Notes under the pieces: generated by a model
The model's input: the letters and a program-made list of their open reading frames with translations, nothing else
Database searches by the model: none
Told to the model about the DNA's origin: nothing
DNA from: JANWXR01 sp964608265
Lineage (GTDB): Bacteria; Chloroflexota; Anaerolineae; Anaerolineales; UBA6663
Direction of reading: 5' to 3'
NCBI GenBank assembly: GCA_964608265.1
Contig: CAZSNP010000017.1
Span: 1 to 64,000 of the forward strand
Length of the DNA stretch: 64,000 nt
Made by a program: the position numbers and the translations under genes
Part shown: positions 1 through 8,504 of the stretch, piece by piece
How positions within the stretch are numbered: position 1 is the stretch's first letter
How the letters are laid out: the number at the start of each line of letters is the position of its first letter

Positions 1-309
1 CAGCCTGCTGGGCTTGCCACAACTTCCCGCGCCCCTCGGGCGCTAAACAAGTACGGCCGTCAATTAGCGGCGTGGGTTATCCTCGACAACCACTATCATG
101 TTTTAATCAAGAGTCGTTTGGGATCAAAGTTGCCTCAATTCTTCCGACGATTGCATGGAAGGACTTCTTACGAATTGAATGGCCGGGATCGTACGCGTGG
201 CCGTCAGGTGTGGCATAACTATTGGGACACCTGCATCCGCAGTGAGACTGATTATTGGACTCAGTTCAACTACATCCACCATAACCCGGTAAAGCATGAA
301 GGGGACTAA
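1..309 (+). pseudogene. REP-associated tyrosine transposase (RAYT, Y1_Tnp family), truncated
   Basis: The frame is open from base 1, so the N-terminus lies outside the window. It encodes WVILDNHYHVLIKS, the His-x-His metal motif of Y1/HUH transposases, then FFRRLHGRTSYELN and YIHHNPVKH, where the Tyr before IHxNP is the family's catalytic residue. Complete family members continue for several dozen residues after NPVKHG. Here the frame stops two residues later (EGD stop), and no other frame continues the homology, so the 3' end looks truncated. RAYTs are single-strand transposases associated with REP palindromes, which is relevant because palindromic repeats are abundant in this window. Family assignment is solid; whether the protein is functional is doubtful. 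Confidence 0.75.
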
Positions 310-382
310 ATCGTTCAGGCGGATGTGCAACGTGACGCTTGAAAACATGTGTACACGCACAGGTTGGCAGAAGCTCCTTCGT

Positions 383-402
383 CCTTCGGCAAGCTCAGGA
401 TG
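383..402. repeat. REP-like CTTCGGCAAGCTCAGGATG fragment
   Basis: The spacer after the transposase holds the word CCTTCGGCAAGCTCAGGATG, and CTCAGGATG recurs at about 453-461. This resembles the CTTCGACAAGCTCAGGA type of dispersed repeat seen in many bacterial genomes. No gene is visible between 310 and 512. Confidence 0.4.
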
Positions 403-512
403 CCCTGTGCGGGTGAAAGCGGCCCGCGCGCAACGCTTCTCCGTTGCGACCCGCTCAGGATGCGGTTGCCACTGAATAGCGTGCGTACACATGCCGGCGA
501 ACAGCGCGCGAT

Positions 513-1304
513 TTATCGCAGCAGGCTGGTTGCCCTCTCCACCAGCGAGCCAATCGGATGAAAGCCAAGCAGCATCGGGGAGCGTTCGCGCCCGGCGACG
601 GCCATGCCAACGACCTGACCGGTGTGCGCGCTGAGCAGAGGCGAGCCGCTCAGGCTGGCCGGGTCGAACACATCATCCATCTGCGCCCACACCGCTTCGG
701 CGCTCGCTGCCGTCACCGTGCCGTAAAGCGTGCGCGGATTGCCGGCCCCATCGCCGCTGCCGCTGAACAGCACGACGCGCTCGCCCGGCTGTGGCCCGCC
801 GCGCGCATCCGGTTGCAGCCCGAGCGCCGTATCCACCGGCTCATCCGTTGGCAGCACCACAAAATCCACATCGAAGCGATAGCCGGTGAAGGCGCGGCCC
901 ACACCGGCGGTGCGCAGGTCGAATTCGATGAGGCTTTGCGATTGCTGCGGGAGATGGAAGGCGAGCATCTGGGGCGATGCGGCCCAATCGAGGCTGTGCG
1001 CCGTCATCACCCCGATGGCATGGTCGTTGGCGAGTAGCAGAAGGAAGCCGCTGCCCGCTCGTTGCGTTGAACCGCCGGCGGGCTGCGCCCAGGCCTCGAA
1101 CGCAACGTGACCGGTGGGTAACGCGCCGTGCGGGGCGACGATGGTCGGCGGTGGCGGTGTGGGGCCGAGGGTTGGCTCAATCGCCACGCCTGGGATGGGG
1201 ACCAGGGTGAGCAAAGCCTGGGGGTTGCGGCTGAACCAGAGCAGAAAAGCGAGGAGGGCAAGCAGGGAGACGAGGGTTGCGCGACGCAGGACAACAGGGG
1301 CCAT
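513..1304 (-). CDS. Membrane-anchored trypsin-like serine protease
   Basis: This is a 263-residue protein with an N-terminal hydrophobic segment (residues about 10-25), a Pro/Thr-rich linker and a chymotrypsin-fold domain. A catalytic triad can be read as His103 (VMTAHSL), Asp147 (FDVDFVVL) and Ser221 (SLSGSPLL), with the oxyanion Gly before the Ser. The family cleaves proteins outside the membrane, and HtrA/DegP-like relatives often carry a PDZ domain, which is absent here. I chose the ATG at 1304; a longer frame could start at 1370 but would run into the tRNA gene region. It is divergent from tRNA-Val. Substrate and role are unknown. Confidence 0.7.
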   Translation of the reverse strand: MAPVVLRRATLVSLLALLAFLLWFSRNPQALLTLVPIPGVAIEPTLGPTPPPPTIVAPHGALPTGHVAFEAWAQPAGGSTQRAGSGFLLLLANDHAIGVMTAHSLDWAASPQMLAFHLPQQSQSLIEFDLRTAGVGRAFTGYRFDVDFVVLPTDEPVDTALGLQPDARGGPQPGERVVLFSGSGDGAGNPRTLYGTVTAASAEAVWAQMDDVFDPASLSGSPLLSAHTGQVVGMAVAGRERSPMLLGFHPIGSLVERATSLLR

Positions 1305-1348
1305 CACCCACAAGTGTACCGGCCTTTCAGCCTCTTGCCTTCCTCCTT

Positions 1349-1354
1349 TATAAT
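1349..1354 (+). promoter_or_regulatory. -10 box of tRNA-Val
   Basis: A perfect TATAAT lies 17 nt before the first base of the tRNA. The -35 region is weak (CTTTCA at 1324-1329 with a long 19-nt spacer). Confidence 0.5.
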
Positions 1355-1371
1355 CCGAGTGCAGCGCCAAT

Positions 1372-1444
1372 GTCCCCTTAGCTCAATTGGCAGAGCACAC
1401 GGTTTACATCCGTGGTGTTATAGGTTCAAGTCCTATAGGGGGCA
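1372..1444 (+). tRNA. tRNA-Val (TAC)
   Basis: The cloverleaf folds fully. The acceptor stem GTCCCCT pairs with AGGGGGC, the D arm is GCTC/GAGC, the anticodon stem CACGG pairs with CCGTG around loop TTTACAT, and the T arm is ATAGG TTCAAGT CCTAT. The anticodon TAC (1405-1407) decodes GUA. The discriminator is A1444, and CCA is not encoded (CTG follows). Confidence 0.95.
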
Positions 1445-1512
1445 CTGCACGGAAGGCAGACCACATGGGTCTGCCTTTGAGTTTGTCTGGCCGCAGAACG
1501 GTCGGGCGTGTT

Positions 1513-1878
1513 TCATTTCGCGGTCGCCGAGCCGCCGCCCTTGAGTTGTTGCCCGGCCGACTCGATCTTGCCCTTGTACTCCTGCACGCTCGTCTCGAGC
1601 GTGGCGGCTTTCGCCCGCTGCTCATCCAGCGACTTCTCCAGTTCCCCGATCCTTTTCTTCTGTTGCGCGAGGTTCCATTGGTTGCGGGCCAGCGTCGGCA
1701 TGGAGGCAAACAGGCTGATGAGAAAACCGGCCGCCATCGCGATGAGGAGCACCAACGCCAGCGGCAACCGCTCGGTTTGCCACATCAGGAAACTGATCGG
1801 CACGGCGGTGCCGTTCTGAAAAGCAAAGATGACGGCGACGATGGCGATCGCCAGCGAGATGATGAGCCAGATTTGCAT
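1513..1878 (-). CDS. LapA-domain (DUF1049) inner-membrane protein
   Basis: This 121-residue protein has two hydrophobic segments (residues 4-20 and 40-60) joined by the family's FAFQNGTAVPISFLMW stretch, then a charged, coiled-coil-prone tail (QKKRIGELEKSLDEQRAK). LapA/DUF1049 proteins are small inner-membrane proteins named for lipopolysaccharide assembly in enterobacteria. In a lineage that may lack LPS the role is uncertain. It starts with ATG at 1878 and lies alone, with the tRNA on one side and a divergent small membrane gene on the other. Confidence 0.75.
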   Translation of the reverse strand: MQIWLIISLAIAIVAVIFAFQNGTAVPISFLMWQTERLPLALVLLIAMAAGFLISLFASMPTLARNQWNLAQQKKRIGELEKSLDEQRAKAATLETSVQEYKGKIESAGQQLKGGGSATAK

Positions 1879-1945
1879 CTGCGGTCTTCCTTGAGCGTTG
1901 GCTGCGCGTAGTTTACCGCTAATGCGCCGCGCACGCCATTCCCGT

Positions 1946-1951
1946 TACAAT
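1946..1951 (+). promoter_or_regulatory. -10 box of a probable leaderless transcript
   Basis: TACAAT ends 6 nt before the ATG at 1958, so transcription would start at or next to the start codon. No Shine-Dalgarno sequence fits between. Confidence 0.45.
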
Positions 1952-1957
1952 GCCCCT

Positions 1958-2209
1958 ATGCCCGACGACCCGGCCCCCAGGCCCACCGACCTGCGCCGCT
2001 TCCGCTCGACGACCGATCGCAACCTTCTCATCGGTTTCTTTGTCGTGCTGTTCGTCATCGGCGGGGGGTTGATCTACCTCTTCTACGACTGGGGCGGGCT
2101 GGCGACGGGATTGCTGTGCATGTTCGGCGGAGCGCTGGTGGCGGGCGGCGTGGTGCTGGTGGCCTTCGGCTTCGAGTGGGTGAGCAACTGGCTTGACAAC
2201 CGCGACTGA
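1958..2209 (+). CDS. Small two-helix membrane protein
   Basis: This 83-residue protein has a charged, Pro-rich N-terminus (MPDDPAPRPTDLRRF), then two hydrophobic helices (about 25-45 and 48-70) separated by YDWGG, and a short polar tail. I recognise no named family. The ATG at 1958 is preferred over the longer frame starting near 1898 because a TACAAT -10 box sits directly before it. Function is unknown; the two-helix hairpin suggests a membrane accessory protein. Confidence 0.55.
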   Translation: MPDDPAPRPTDLRRFRSTTDRNLLIGFFVVLFVIGGGLIYLFYDWGGLATGLLCMFGGALVAGGVVLVAFGFEWVSNWLDNRD

Positions 2210-2311
2210 GCCGGTTCGGCGTGCTCCGCAATTTTCCCGATGTCGCCTCCGCCCCGATTGGGGCACAATGTCCCCGTTACCGTACCGGGTTGGTTGCGAA
2301 AGGAAAACGTT

Positions 2312-4450
2312 ATGAAGACACTCTCGCTTCTGGCGCGAGTCGGATTGGTTTTGGCGTTGTTCGTCGCGGCGGTCGGCGCTGCGCCCGCGCAGCCGGCGGC
2401 CCCGCCCGCCGAGGGCATCCAGGCGGTGCCCGCCGGTTTTGCGGATGAACTGGTCGCCAACTTCAGCGGCGCCATCGCCATCGCCTTCACGCCCGATGGC
2501 CGGCTGCTGACCGGGTCACAGGCCGGGGTGCTGCGCGTGTACAACCCGAGCACCGGCAGCCTCACCGCCACCGCCCTCGACTTCACCACCCAATGGCCGC
2601 AGCGCCGCATCTGCAGCGACTTCGAGCGCGGCTTGATGGGGATCGCGGTCGATCCAAATTTCGCCAGCAACAACCACGTGTATCTCTATTACACGGCCAT
2701 TGTCACGCCCACGGCTAACTTCGATTGCAATGGCACGCGCAACTCGCCGACCGTCGTCAACCGCGTCTCGCGTTTCACTTTCTCGGGCAACACCATCGTC
2801 ACCACGACCGAGCAAATCCTGGTCGACAACATCCGCTCGCTCAATGGCAATCACAATGGGGGTGATTTGAACTTCGGCAAGGATGGCTTGCTGTACATCG
2901 CCACCGGCGACGCGGGCACCGGCGGGAGTCTCGCGCGCTCGCGCAACACGCTCAGTGGAAAAATCCTGCGTGTCAACAGTGATGGCACACCCGCCGCGGG
3001 CAACCCGACCTTGGGCGATGCGAGCCAGCGGCGCTGCGGCACGCCCGGCCCGCAGAACTACGCTTCGAACGCAACAAACTGTCAGGAAATCTACAGCTAC
3101 GGATTGCGCAATCCGTTTCGCTTTGCGATGGACCCGACGACGAGCGGCAACGCCGTGCGGTTTTTCATCAACGATGTGGGGCAGAACACATGGGAGGAAG
3201 TGGACGATGGAATCGCCGGGGCCGATTACGGCTGGAACGTGCGCGAGGGGCCGTGCGCCAACGGCGCGAACTGCTCGCCCCCCACCCCCATCAACTCCGG
3301 TTACACCGATCCGATTGACTGGTACAACCACAGCACCGGCTGCAGCTACATCACCGCCGGCGCGTTCGTGCCCGCCGGATTGTGGCCGGGTTACGACGGC
3401 TCGTTTCTGTTTGGCGATGGCGGCTGTGGCCGGGTTTTTCGATTGGTGCCACTTGGCGGTGGCAGTTATGCGCGGGCCGGCTCAGATTTTGCGACCGGCC
3501 TGAGCGGCATCCGCCACTTGGAGTTCGGCCCGTATCAGAGCACACAGGCGCTGTACTATAGCAACGGCAGCGCCGTGCGTCGCATCCGCTTGAGCAACGC
3601 CGCGCCCACCGCCGTCATCTCCGCCAACCCGACCTTTGGCCCGTCGCCACTGCCCGTCAACTTCAGCGGCGCGGGCAGTTCCGATCCGAACGGGGATCCA
3701 TTGACGTACGAGTGGAACTTTGGCAACGGCATCACGGCGACGACAACAAGCGCGACGACGACTTACACGTACACGGTCGCGCAGCCCACGGTGTATACGG
3801 CGACGCTGGTGGTGCGCGACAACATCGGCCTGCCGTCCGCGCCGGTGTCGGTTACGATTTACCCGGGCAACACCCCGCCGGCGCCGACCATCGCCCAGCC
3901 CATCACGGGGACGACGTTCTTTGTCGGTCAGATCATCGGCCTCGCGGGCAGCGCCACCGATCCCCAATCACAGGCGACGACTTTGCGCTGGGATGTTTTG
4001 CTGCGGCATATCGACTCGGCCAACCCCGGCAACAGCCACACCCACTCACTGCTAACCGTCAATGGCGCCAGCGGCCAGTTCACCGCCCCCGCCCCCGAAG
4101 ATTTCAACGCCACCGACCTCAGCCATGTGGAAGTGCACCTGACCGCCACCGACTCGCTCGGCCTGTCGGCGACGGTGACGCGCACGGTGCAGCCGGTGAA
4201 AGCGACCGTGACGTTCAACACGCAGCCGACCGGGCTGCAACTCCAGGTCAATGAACGCACCGTCAGCCACGGCACCGTCCTCGCCTCGTGGCAAGGCGCA
4301 ACCATCAATGTCAGCGCGGCGGTGCAGTTCAGCGGCGGGCAGTGGTGGATTCTCGCGCCGTACACGCTCAGCATGCCGGGCAGCAACACCACCTCGACCG
4401 CGACGTTCGCGCCGGCTCAGAGGTTGTACATGCCCCTCATCCGCAAGTAG
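2312..4450 (+). CDS. Secreted PQQ-dependent sugar dehydrogenase-like beta-propeller with PKD domain
   Basis: This is a 712-residue secreted protein. A signal peptide (MKTLSLLARVGLVLALFVAA) is followed by a glucose/sorbosone-dehydrogenase propeller (about 35-425) with the family's HNGGDLNFGKDGLLYIATGD and YGLRNPFRFAMDP stretches. A PKD-type Ig domain follows (about 430-515; SSDPNGDPLTYEWNFGNG), then a further Ig-like region, ending in LYMPLIRK. The family oxidises aldoses with PQQ, but many GSDH-like secreted proteins have no known substrate. The ATG at 2312 follows GAAAGGAAAA at good spacing, so upstream in-frame codons were left out. The C-terminal PLI motif may be a sorting or anchoring signal. 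Confidence 0.8.
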   Translation: MKTLSLLARVGLVLALFVAAVGAAPAQPAAPPAEGIQAVPAGFADELVANFSGAIAIAFTPDGRLLTGSQAGVLRVYNPSTGSLTATALDFTTQWPQRRICSDFERGLMGIAVDPNFASNNHVYLYYTAIVTPTANFDCNGTRNSPTVVNRVSRFTFSGNTIVTTTEQILVDNIRSLNGNHNGGDLNFGKDGLLYIATGDAGTGGSLARSRNTLSGKILRVNSDGTPAAGNPTLGDASQRRCGTPGPQNYASNATNCQEIYSYGLRNPFRFAMDPTTSGNAVRFFINDVGQNTWEEVDDGIAGADYGWNVREGPCANGANCSPPTPINSGYTDPIDWYNHSTGCSYITAGAFVPAGLWPGYDGSFLFGDGGCGRVFRLVPLGGGSYARAGSDFATGLSGIRHLEFGPYQSTQALYYSNGSAVRRIRLSNAAPTAVISANPTFGPSPLPVNFSGAGSSDPNGDPLTYEWNFGNGITATTTSATTTYTYTVAQPTVYTATLVVRDNIGLPSAPVSVTIYPGNTPPAPTIAQPITGTTFFVGQIIGLAGSATDPQSQATTLRWDVLLRHIDSANPGNSHTHSLLTVNGASGQFTAPAPEDFNATDLSHVEVHLTATDSLGLSATVTRTVQPVKATVTFNTQPTGLQLQVNERTVSHGTVLASWQGATINVSAAVQFSGGQWWILAPYTLSMPGSNTTSTATFAPAQRLYMPLIRK

Positions 4451-4468
4451 GCCGGGACTCAAGGAACC

Positions 4469-4541
4469 GGGACGCGGATCGAGGCGGAGGAACGCGGCGC
4501 CAACAGGAGCAGCCGCAGGCCTCCGCGAAAGTCCGCGTCCC
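4469..4541. repeat. Palindromic intergenic element, arms GGGACGCGGA/TCCGCGTCCC
   Basis: A 10-bp perfect inverted repeat at 4469-4478 and 4532-4541 encloses a second complementary pair (GGCGGAGG and CCTCCGC). It fills the spacer after the sugar-dehydrogenase gene. Confidence 0.65.
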
Positions 4542-4595
4542 ACCTCTCCCTCTTTTCCCAACTTTCCCTCGCCCGCGCCGGCTGAGCCTGCGTGC

Positions 4596-4601
4596 TACAA
4601 T
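4596..4601 (+). promoter_or_regulatory. -10 box of a probable leaderless transcript
   Basis: TACAAT ends 7 nt before the ATG at 4609. There is no Shine-Dalgarno sequence between, so this looks like a leaderless start. Confidence 0.45.
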
Positions 4602-4608
4602 CCCGCGC

Positions 4609-5433
4609 ATGGCCGAAGCCGATGATGGCGCGGATTTCATCAAGCAATGGGTGAAGCGCGACGCCGCCGACCCGGAGGCCCACCTCGGCTCCATCGGGCT
4701 GCTGCATCGCGTGCCGTCCGGGCTCTTCCTCTTCGGCAGCCGCTTCCACCCGCGCGAAGCGCCGCGCCGCGAAGTCGCCGTCGCCGAATTCGATATCGCC
4801 CACGCGCCGGTCATGGTGAAACAATTCGACAGCTTTGTCGAAGCCCAGGGCTACGCCGAGCGCCAGTGGTGGAGCGAGGCCGGCTGGGCGTGGCGGCGCG
4901 GCCTGGCGCTGGGCTGGGGGCGCGATGACCGTTCGCAACCGGCCGATTGGCGCGGTCAATCGCAGCGCACCGATCATCCCGTCACCGGCATCACCTTATT
5001 TGAGGCCGAGGCCTATTGCCGTTGGCTCAGCGCACAAAAGGGCCGCGTGGTGCGGCTGCCGACCGAGGAGGAATGGGAGCGCGCGGCGCGCGGCGACGAT
5101 GGCCGGCCGTGGCCGTGGGGCGAGGAGTGGCGGCCCGGCCTGACCAACACCCTCGAAGGCGATGTGAATCACACCACGCCCACCGGCAGCCTCGCCGCCG
5201 ACCGCAGCCCGTGCGGGGCGGTGGATATGGCCGGCAACGCGCAGGAGTGGACGGCCAGCGTTTACACACCGCTGCCCGACGAGGCGTTTGTGGCCGGGGC
5301 CGACCTGCGCGTGGTGCGCGGCGGCAGCTACAACGATACCTCGTTTGGCGCGCGCGCCTCGTACCGGCGCGGCTACCCGGCAGGATACTTTTATCCGTTC
5401 CTCGGCTTTCGCATCGTGGTGGCTACAAAGTAA
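4609..5433 (+). CDS. Formylglycine-generating-enzyme-fold (SUMF1/FGE-sulfatase domain) protein
   Basis: This 274-residue protein is an FGE-sulfatase domain over most of its length. Diagnostic stretches are PVTGITLFEAEAYCRWL, RLPTEEEWERAARG, MAGNAQEWT, VVRGGSY and the terminal YPFLGFRIV. Family members generate formylglycine in sulfatases, act as EgtB-like sulfoxide synthases, or serve as C-type-lectin-fold modules. The paired copper-binding Cys of true aerobic FGE are not evident near the C-terminus, so a sulfatase-activating role should not be assumed. No sulfatase lies nearby. The start follows a close TACAAT box. Confidence 0.8.
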   Translation: MAEADDGADFIKQWVKRDAADPEAHLGSIGLLHRVPSGLFLFGSRFHPREAPRREVAVAEFDIAHAPVMVKQFDSFVEAQGYAERQWWSEAGWAWRRGLALGWGRDDRSQPADWRGQSQRTDHPVTGITLFEAEAYCRWLSAQKGRVVRLPTEEEWERAARGDDGRPWPWGEEWRPGLTNTLEGDVNHTTPTGSLAADRSPCGAVDMAGNAQEWTASVYTPLPDEAFVAGADLRVVRGGSYNDTSFGARASYRRGYPAGYFYPFLGFRIVVATK

Positions 5434-5516
5434 ACAGTGGTCAGTGAACGGTCAGTTGTGTGCGGGATGTTCAATCTAAAATCAGAAATCCAAAATCTGC
5501 CATCAGGAGTTCTGCC

Positions 5517-7307
5517 GTGAGTCTCTTCTCCGAAGGTCGCAGCAACCGTTGGTTGGGCCTCATCATCGTCGTCGCCGCCGGGTTGATCTTCGGCGCGATA
5601 GTTTGCGTGTCGATTCTGTTCTCGGGCGCGTTGTGCTCGTCGCTCGGCATCGGCTGTAGCGGGAGCAGCGGCGGGCCGGGTGCGACCAACACGGAGGCCG
5701 CGCCCGCCGGCTCGATCGAGATTTCGTTCGTGACCTCGAACACCAAGGAAGACTGGGTCAACGTCGTCACCGAAAAATTCAACGCCGCGCAGATCAAGAC
5801 CTCCGGCGGGCAGCAGGTCTTTGTGCGCGTCTCGCACGTCACCTCCGGCGGCTCGCAGACCGATATCCTCAGCGGCAAGATCAAGCCGACCGTGTGGAGC
5901 CCCGGCGATATGAGCTGGGTGGATGGAGCCAACCAGGTGTGGCGCGACCGCACCGGCAAGGCGCTGGTCACCGAGGAGTGCAAGCCGACGGTGTACGCGC
6001 CCATCGGCTTTGCCATGTGGCGACCGTTCGCCGAGGCCCTCGGCTGGCCCGATAAACCCATCACCTGGGCCACGCTGGTCGACCTCGCCGCCGACCCGCA
6101 GGGCTGGGGCAAGTACGGCCACCCCGAGTGGGGCGAGTTCAAATTCGGCCACACACATCCCTCGTACTCGAACGCCGGGCTGTTGATCATGACAGCGCTG
6201 GTGCACGACACGCTCGGCAACACCGGTGGCCTCACCCCCGAGTCGGTGAAAGGCTCGCAGGTCATCGAGGCCTTCGAAAAGGTGGAGTTTCACACCTATC
6301 ACTACGGCGTGCAGACGCGCGATTTGATCTCGCTCATGGCGCGGCGCGGCCCGGAGTATCTGCACGCGACGACGGCCAGCGAGGCCGAGACGCTCAAGGC
6401 CAACGCCGAGCGCGCCGGTGAGCTGCGCTTCCCGCTCGCCTTCATCTTCCCGGCCAGGGGCACGTTTTGGACCGAGCAGCCGTTTTGCACCCTCGACGCC
6501 GAATGGGTGACGGCCGAGCAAAAGGAAGCGGCCAGGCTGTATCGCGATTACGTGCTGGCGCGCGAGCAACAGGAACTGGCGATTGACAAGTATCTGCGTC
6601 CGGTGGATAGCGCCATCCCGCTGCGGGCGCCGGTTGCGCTGGAGGGCGGCACCGACCCGCGCGTCACCCGATCAACCGTGCCGGCGCTCGAAAGTCCCTC
6701 GGGCGAGGCGGCCGAGGCGGTGAAGGACGTCTTCCTGCAAACCAAGAAGAAGGCCTCGATCATCATCGTGGTGGATGTGTCGGGCAGCATGCAGGGCGAA
6801 AAGATCGCCAACGCGGTCGAGGCCACGGCCAACTTCATCGGCCGGCTGGAGAAGGACGACGAAGTCATCGTGATGCCGTTCAACGAAGACGTGACCGAGC
6901 TACAACCCTCGGGCCGCGCCGGCGACGTGGCCGAGACGTTGGGCGACCGGGTGCGCAACCTGTTCGCCGAGGGCGGCACCGCCCTGCACGACGGGGTGTG
7001 CACCGCCGCCGAGCGCATCGCCGCCCTGCGCGAGACAAACGAGAAGAACAACATCAAGCGCCTGTACGGCATCGTCGTGCTCTCCGATGGCAAGGACACG
7101 GCCAGCAGCCGCACCGAGAACGACATGTTCAACTGCCTGCCCTCGGGCGAGGATGTGGACGGCATCAAGGTCTTCACCATTGCCTACGGCGACGACGCCG
7201 ACAAGGATGTGCTGCTGCGCGTGGCCAACCGCACCAACGGCAAAACCTTCACCGGCGACCCGGCCACCATCGAACGGGTCTATACTTCGATTTCTGCCGA
7301 ACAGTAA
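5517..7307 (+). CDS. Membrane-anchored substrate-binding protein fused to a von Willebrand factor A domain
   Basis: This 596-residue protein begins at GTG 5517 behind CAGGAG. An N-terminal transmembrane anchor (about 12-40) is followed by an extracellular solute-binding-protein domain (about 55-390; SFVTSNTKEDWVNVV, then TVWSPGDMSWVDG). A VWA domain follows (about 420-590). Its MIDAS metal site is complete: DVSGS, the Thr of GGTAL, and the Asp of SDGKD. The architecture suggests ligand or protein capture outside the membrane. It is followed closely by a membrane/coiled-coil gene and a lipoprotein gene, so the three may form one complex. Ligand unknown. Confidence 0.8.
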   Translation: MSLFSEGRSNRWLGLIIVVAAGLIFGAIVCVSILFSGALCSSLGIGCSGSSGGPGATNTEAAPAGSIEISFVTSNTKEDWVNVVTEKFNAAQIKTSGGQQVFVRVSHVTSGGSQTDILSGKIKPTVWSPGDMSWVDGANQVWRDRTGKALVTEECKPTVYAPIGFAMWRPFAEALGWPDKPITWATLVDLAADPQGWGKYGHPEWGEFKFGHTHPSYSNAGLLIMTALVHDTLGNTGGLTPESVKGSQVIEAFEKVEFHTYHYGVQTRDLISLMARRGPEYLHATTASEAETLKANAERAGELRFPLAFIFPARGTFWTEQPFCTLDAEWVTAEQKEAARLYRDYVLAREQQELAIDKYLRPVDSAIPLRAPVALEGGTDPRVTRSTVPALESPSGEAAEAVKDVFLQTKKKASIIIVVDVSGSMQGEKIANAVEATANFIGRLEKDDEVIVMPFNEDVTELQPSGRAGDVAETLGDRVRNLFAEGGTALHDGVCTAAERIAALRETNEKNNIKRLYGIVVLSDGKDTASSRTENDMFNCLPSGEDVDGIKVFTIAYGDDADKDVLLRVANRTNGKTFTGDPATIERVYTSISAEQ

Positions 7308-7310
7308 ACC

Positions 7311-7332
7311 GGTAATTGGTTATTGGTAATTG
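7311..7332. repeat. GGTAATTGGTTATTGGTAAT repeat fragment
   Basis: A tandem of GGTAATT/GGTTATT words lies directly after the stop codon of the VWA gene. The same words form both arms of the element inside the XDH gene at 41795-41837. Confidence 0.55.
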
Positions 7333-7341
7333 CCCAAGTCT

Positions 7342-7707
7342 ATGCCCAATCCAAACCGACTCTGGTTTTTGTTGAACTGGCAAGCCTGGGCCGTCCTCAT
7401 CATGGCGGCGATTGCGTCCATCGTCGTGCGCCAGCCGTGGCTGATCACGATCGGCATCATCCTGGCGCTCATCATCCTGCTGATTGACATCGGCAGCGGC
7501 GGCAGCCTCGGGCGGAGCGGCGCAGTGCGGCTGGCCCGCGCCGAGCAGGAGAACCGCGAGCTGCGGGCCGAACAGTCGCGGCTGGTCGGCGCGGTGAACG
7601 AATTGCAGCAGCGCGTGGCCGAGTTGCAGGCGGGTGAGAAAGCGGTTGCGCCCCCACCCACCCCTGCGCCCGAGGCGACGACGCCCCCGCCAGGCAATAC
7701 GCCTTGA
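7342..7707 (+). CDS. Small membrane protein with coiled-coil tail
   Basis: This 121-residue protein has two hydrophobic segments (about 12-28 and 31-48), a charged heptad-like coiled coil (RLARAEQENRELRAEQSRLV, about 60-100) and a Pro/Thr-rich end. I recognise no family. It starts at ATG 7342, only 10 nt after a GGTAATT repeat fragment, and no clear ribosome-binding site is present. Its stop overlaps the TTG start of the next gene (TTGA), which implies translational coupling and a shared operon with the VWA protein upstream. Confidence 0.55.
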   Translation: MPNPNRLWFLLNWQAWAVLIMAAIASIVVRQPWLITIGIILALIILLIDIGSGGSLGRSGAVRLARAEQENRELRAEQSRLVGAVNELQQRVAELQAGEKAVAPPPTPAPEATTPPPGNTP

Positions 7708-8504
7708 GACTGCCGCGACCGCCCGCGCCCTATCGCATCGCCGAGACGCCCCGCCGGAGCATCGCCTTTCGCCCACACCGGCTCGGCCTGTGCGCCCTGC
7801 TCCTCGCCTCGTTGAGTTGCGGCGCGCCTTCGTTCTTCGCCACCGCCACCCCCGAACCGACCAGCACCCCGCAACCCTCGCCGAGCGATTACGCGCGCTG
7901 GCCGGTGGTGCTGCGCGATTTCTTCAACGAGCCGGCCAACGATTGGGAACTGGCGGAAAACAGCGATGACCGTTTTGCCAGGGGCACGGTCGAGGTCAGG
8001 AGCGGCAAGTATCGCTGGGATGTGACCGCCAACGAGGGCTTCATCTGGTGGAGCCTCGGGCTGGCGAACACGGCGACTGCGGATTTCTACGCCGGGGTGA
8101 CGGCGCGGCAAGTGAGCGGCGCGGAGGACGCCGACTACGCCCTCATCTTTCACCACGACGGCTACAACTACTACACCTTTCAAGTCAGCGATGCCGGCCA
8201 GTTCACGTCGTACGAATACCACCTCGAGGAGTGGACGCAGTTGATCGAATGGACGCCGGCGGCGGCGATTAGGCCGGGCGAGGCGAACCGGCTGGCGGTG
8301 GCCGCCGAGGGCAATCGCTTCCGCTACTTCATCAACGACGACCTCGTGGCCGAGGTCGAGGACGACACCCTCCCCAGCGGCAGCGCGGGCGTGGCTGTGC
8401 AGGTGTACAACGACGGCGAGTCGGCGGTCTTCGAATTCGACAACTTCGAATGGCGCGCGCCCAAATCCGCAACCACCGTCACCACCCCAACGCCAAATCC
8501 ATAG
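7704..8504 (+). CDS. Lipoprotein with concanavalin/LamG-like domain
   Basis: This 266-residue protein has an Arg-rich start, a hydrophobic segment ending in LLLASLSCG (a lipobox-like Cys), a Thr/Pro linker (TATPEPTSTPQPSPS), and a beta-rich domain. The domain includes DYALIFHHDGYNYYTFQVS and NRLAVAAEGNRFRYFINDD, typical of LamG/3-keto-disaccharide-hydrolase-like sandwich folds that bind carbohydrate or protein. The start is TTG, four bases overlapping the previous stop; no better ATG is present before the lipobox. It is the third gene of the VWA cluster. The stop codon abuts a palindromic repeat. Confidence 0.6.
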   Translation: MRLPRPPAPYRIAETPRRSIAFRPHRLGLCALLLASLSCGAPSFFATATPEPTSTPQPSPSDYARWPVVLRDFFNEPANDWELAENSDDRFARGTVEVRSGKYRWDVTANEGFIWWSLGLANTATADFYAGVTARQVSGAEDADYALIFHHDGYNYYTFQVSDAGQFTSYEYHLEEWTQLIEWTPAAAIRPGEANRLAVAAEGNRFRYFINDDLVAEVEDDTLPSGSAGVAVQVYNDGESAVFEFDNFEWRAPKSATTVTTPTPNP

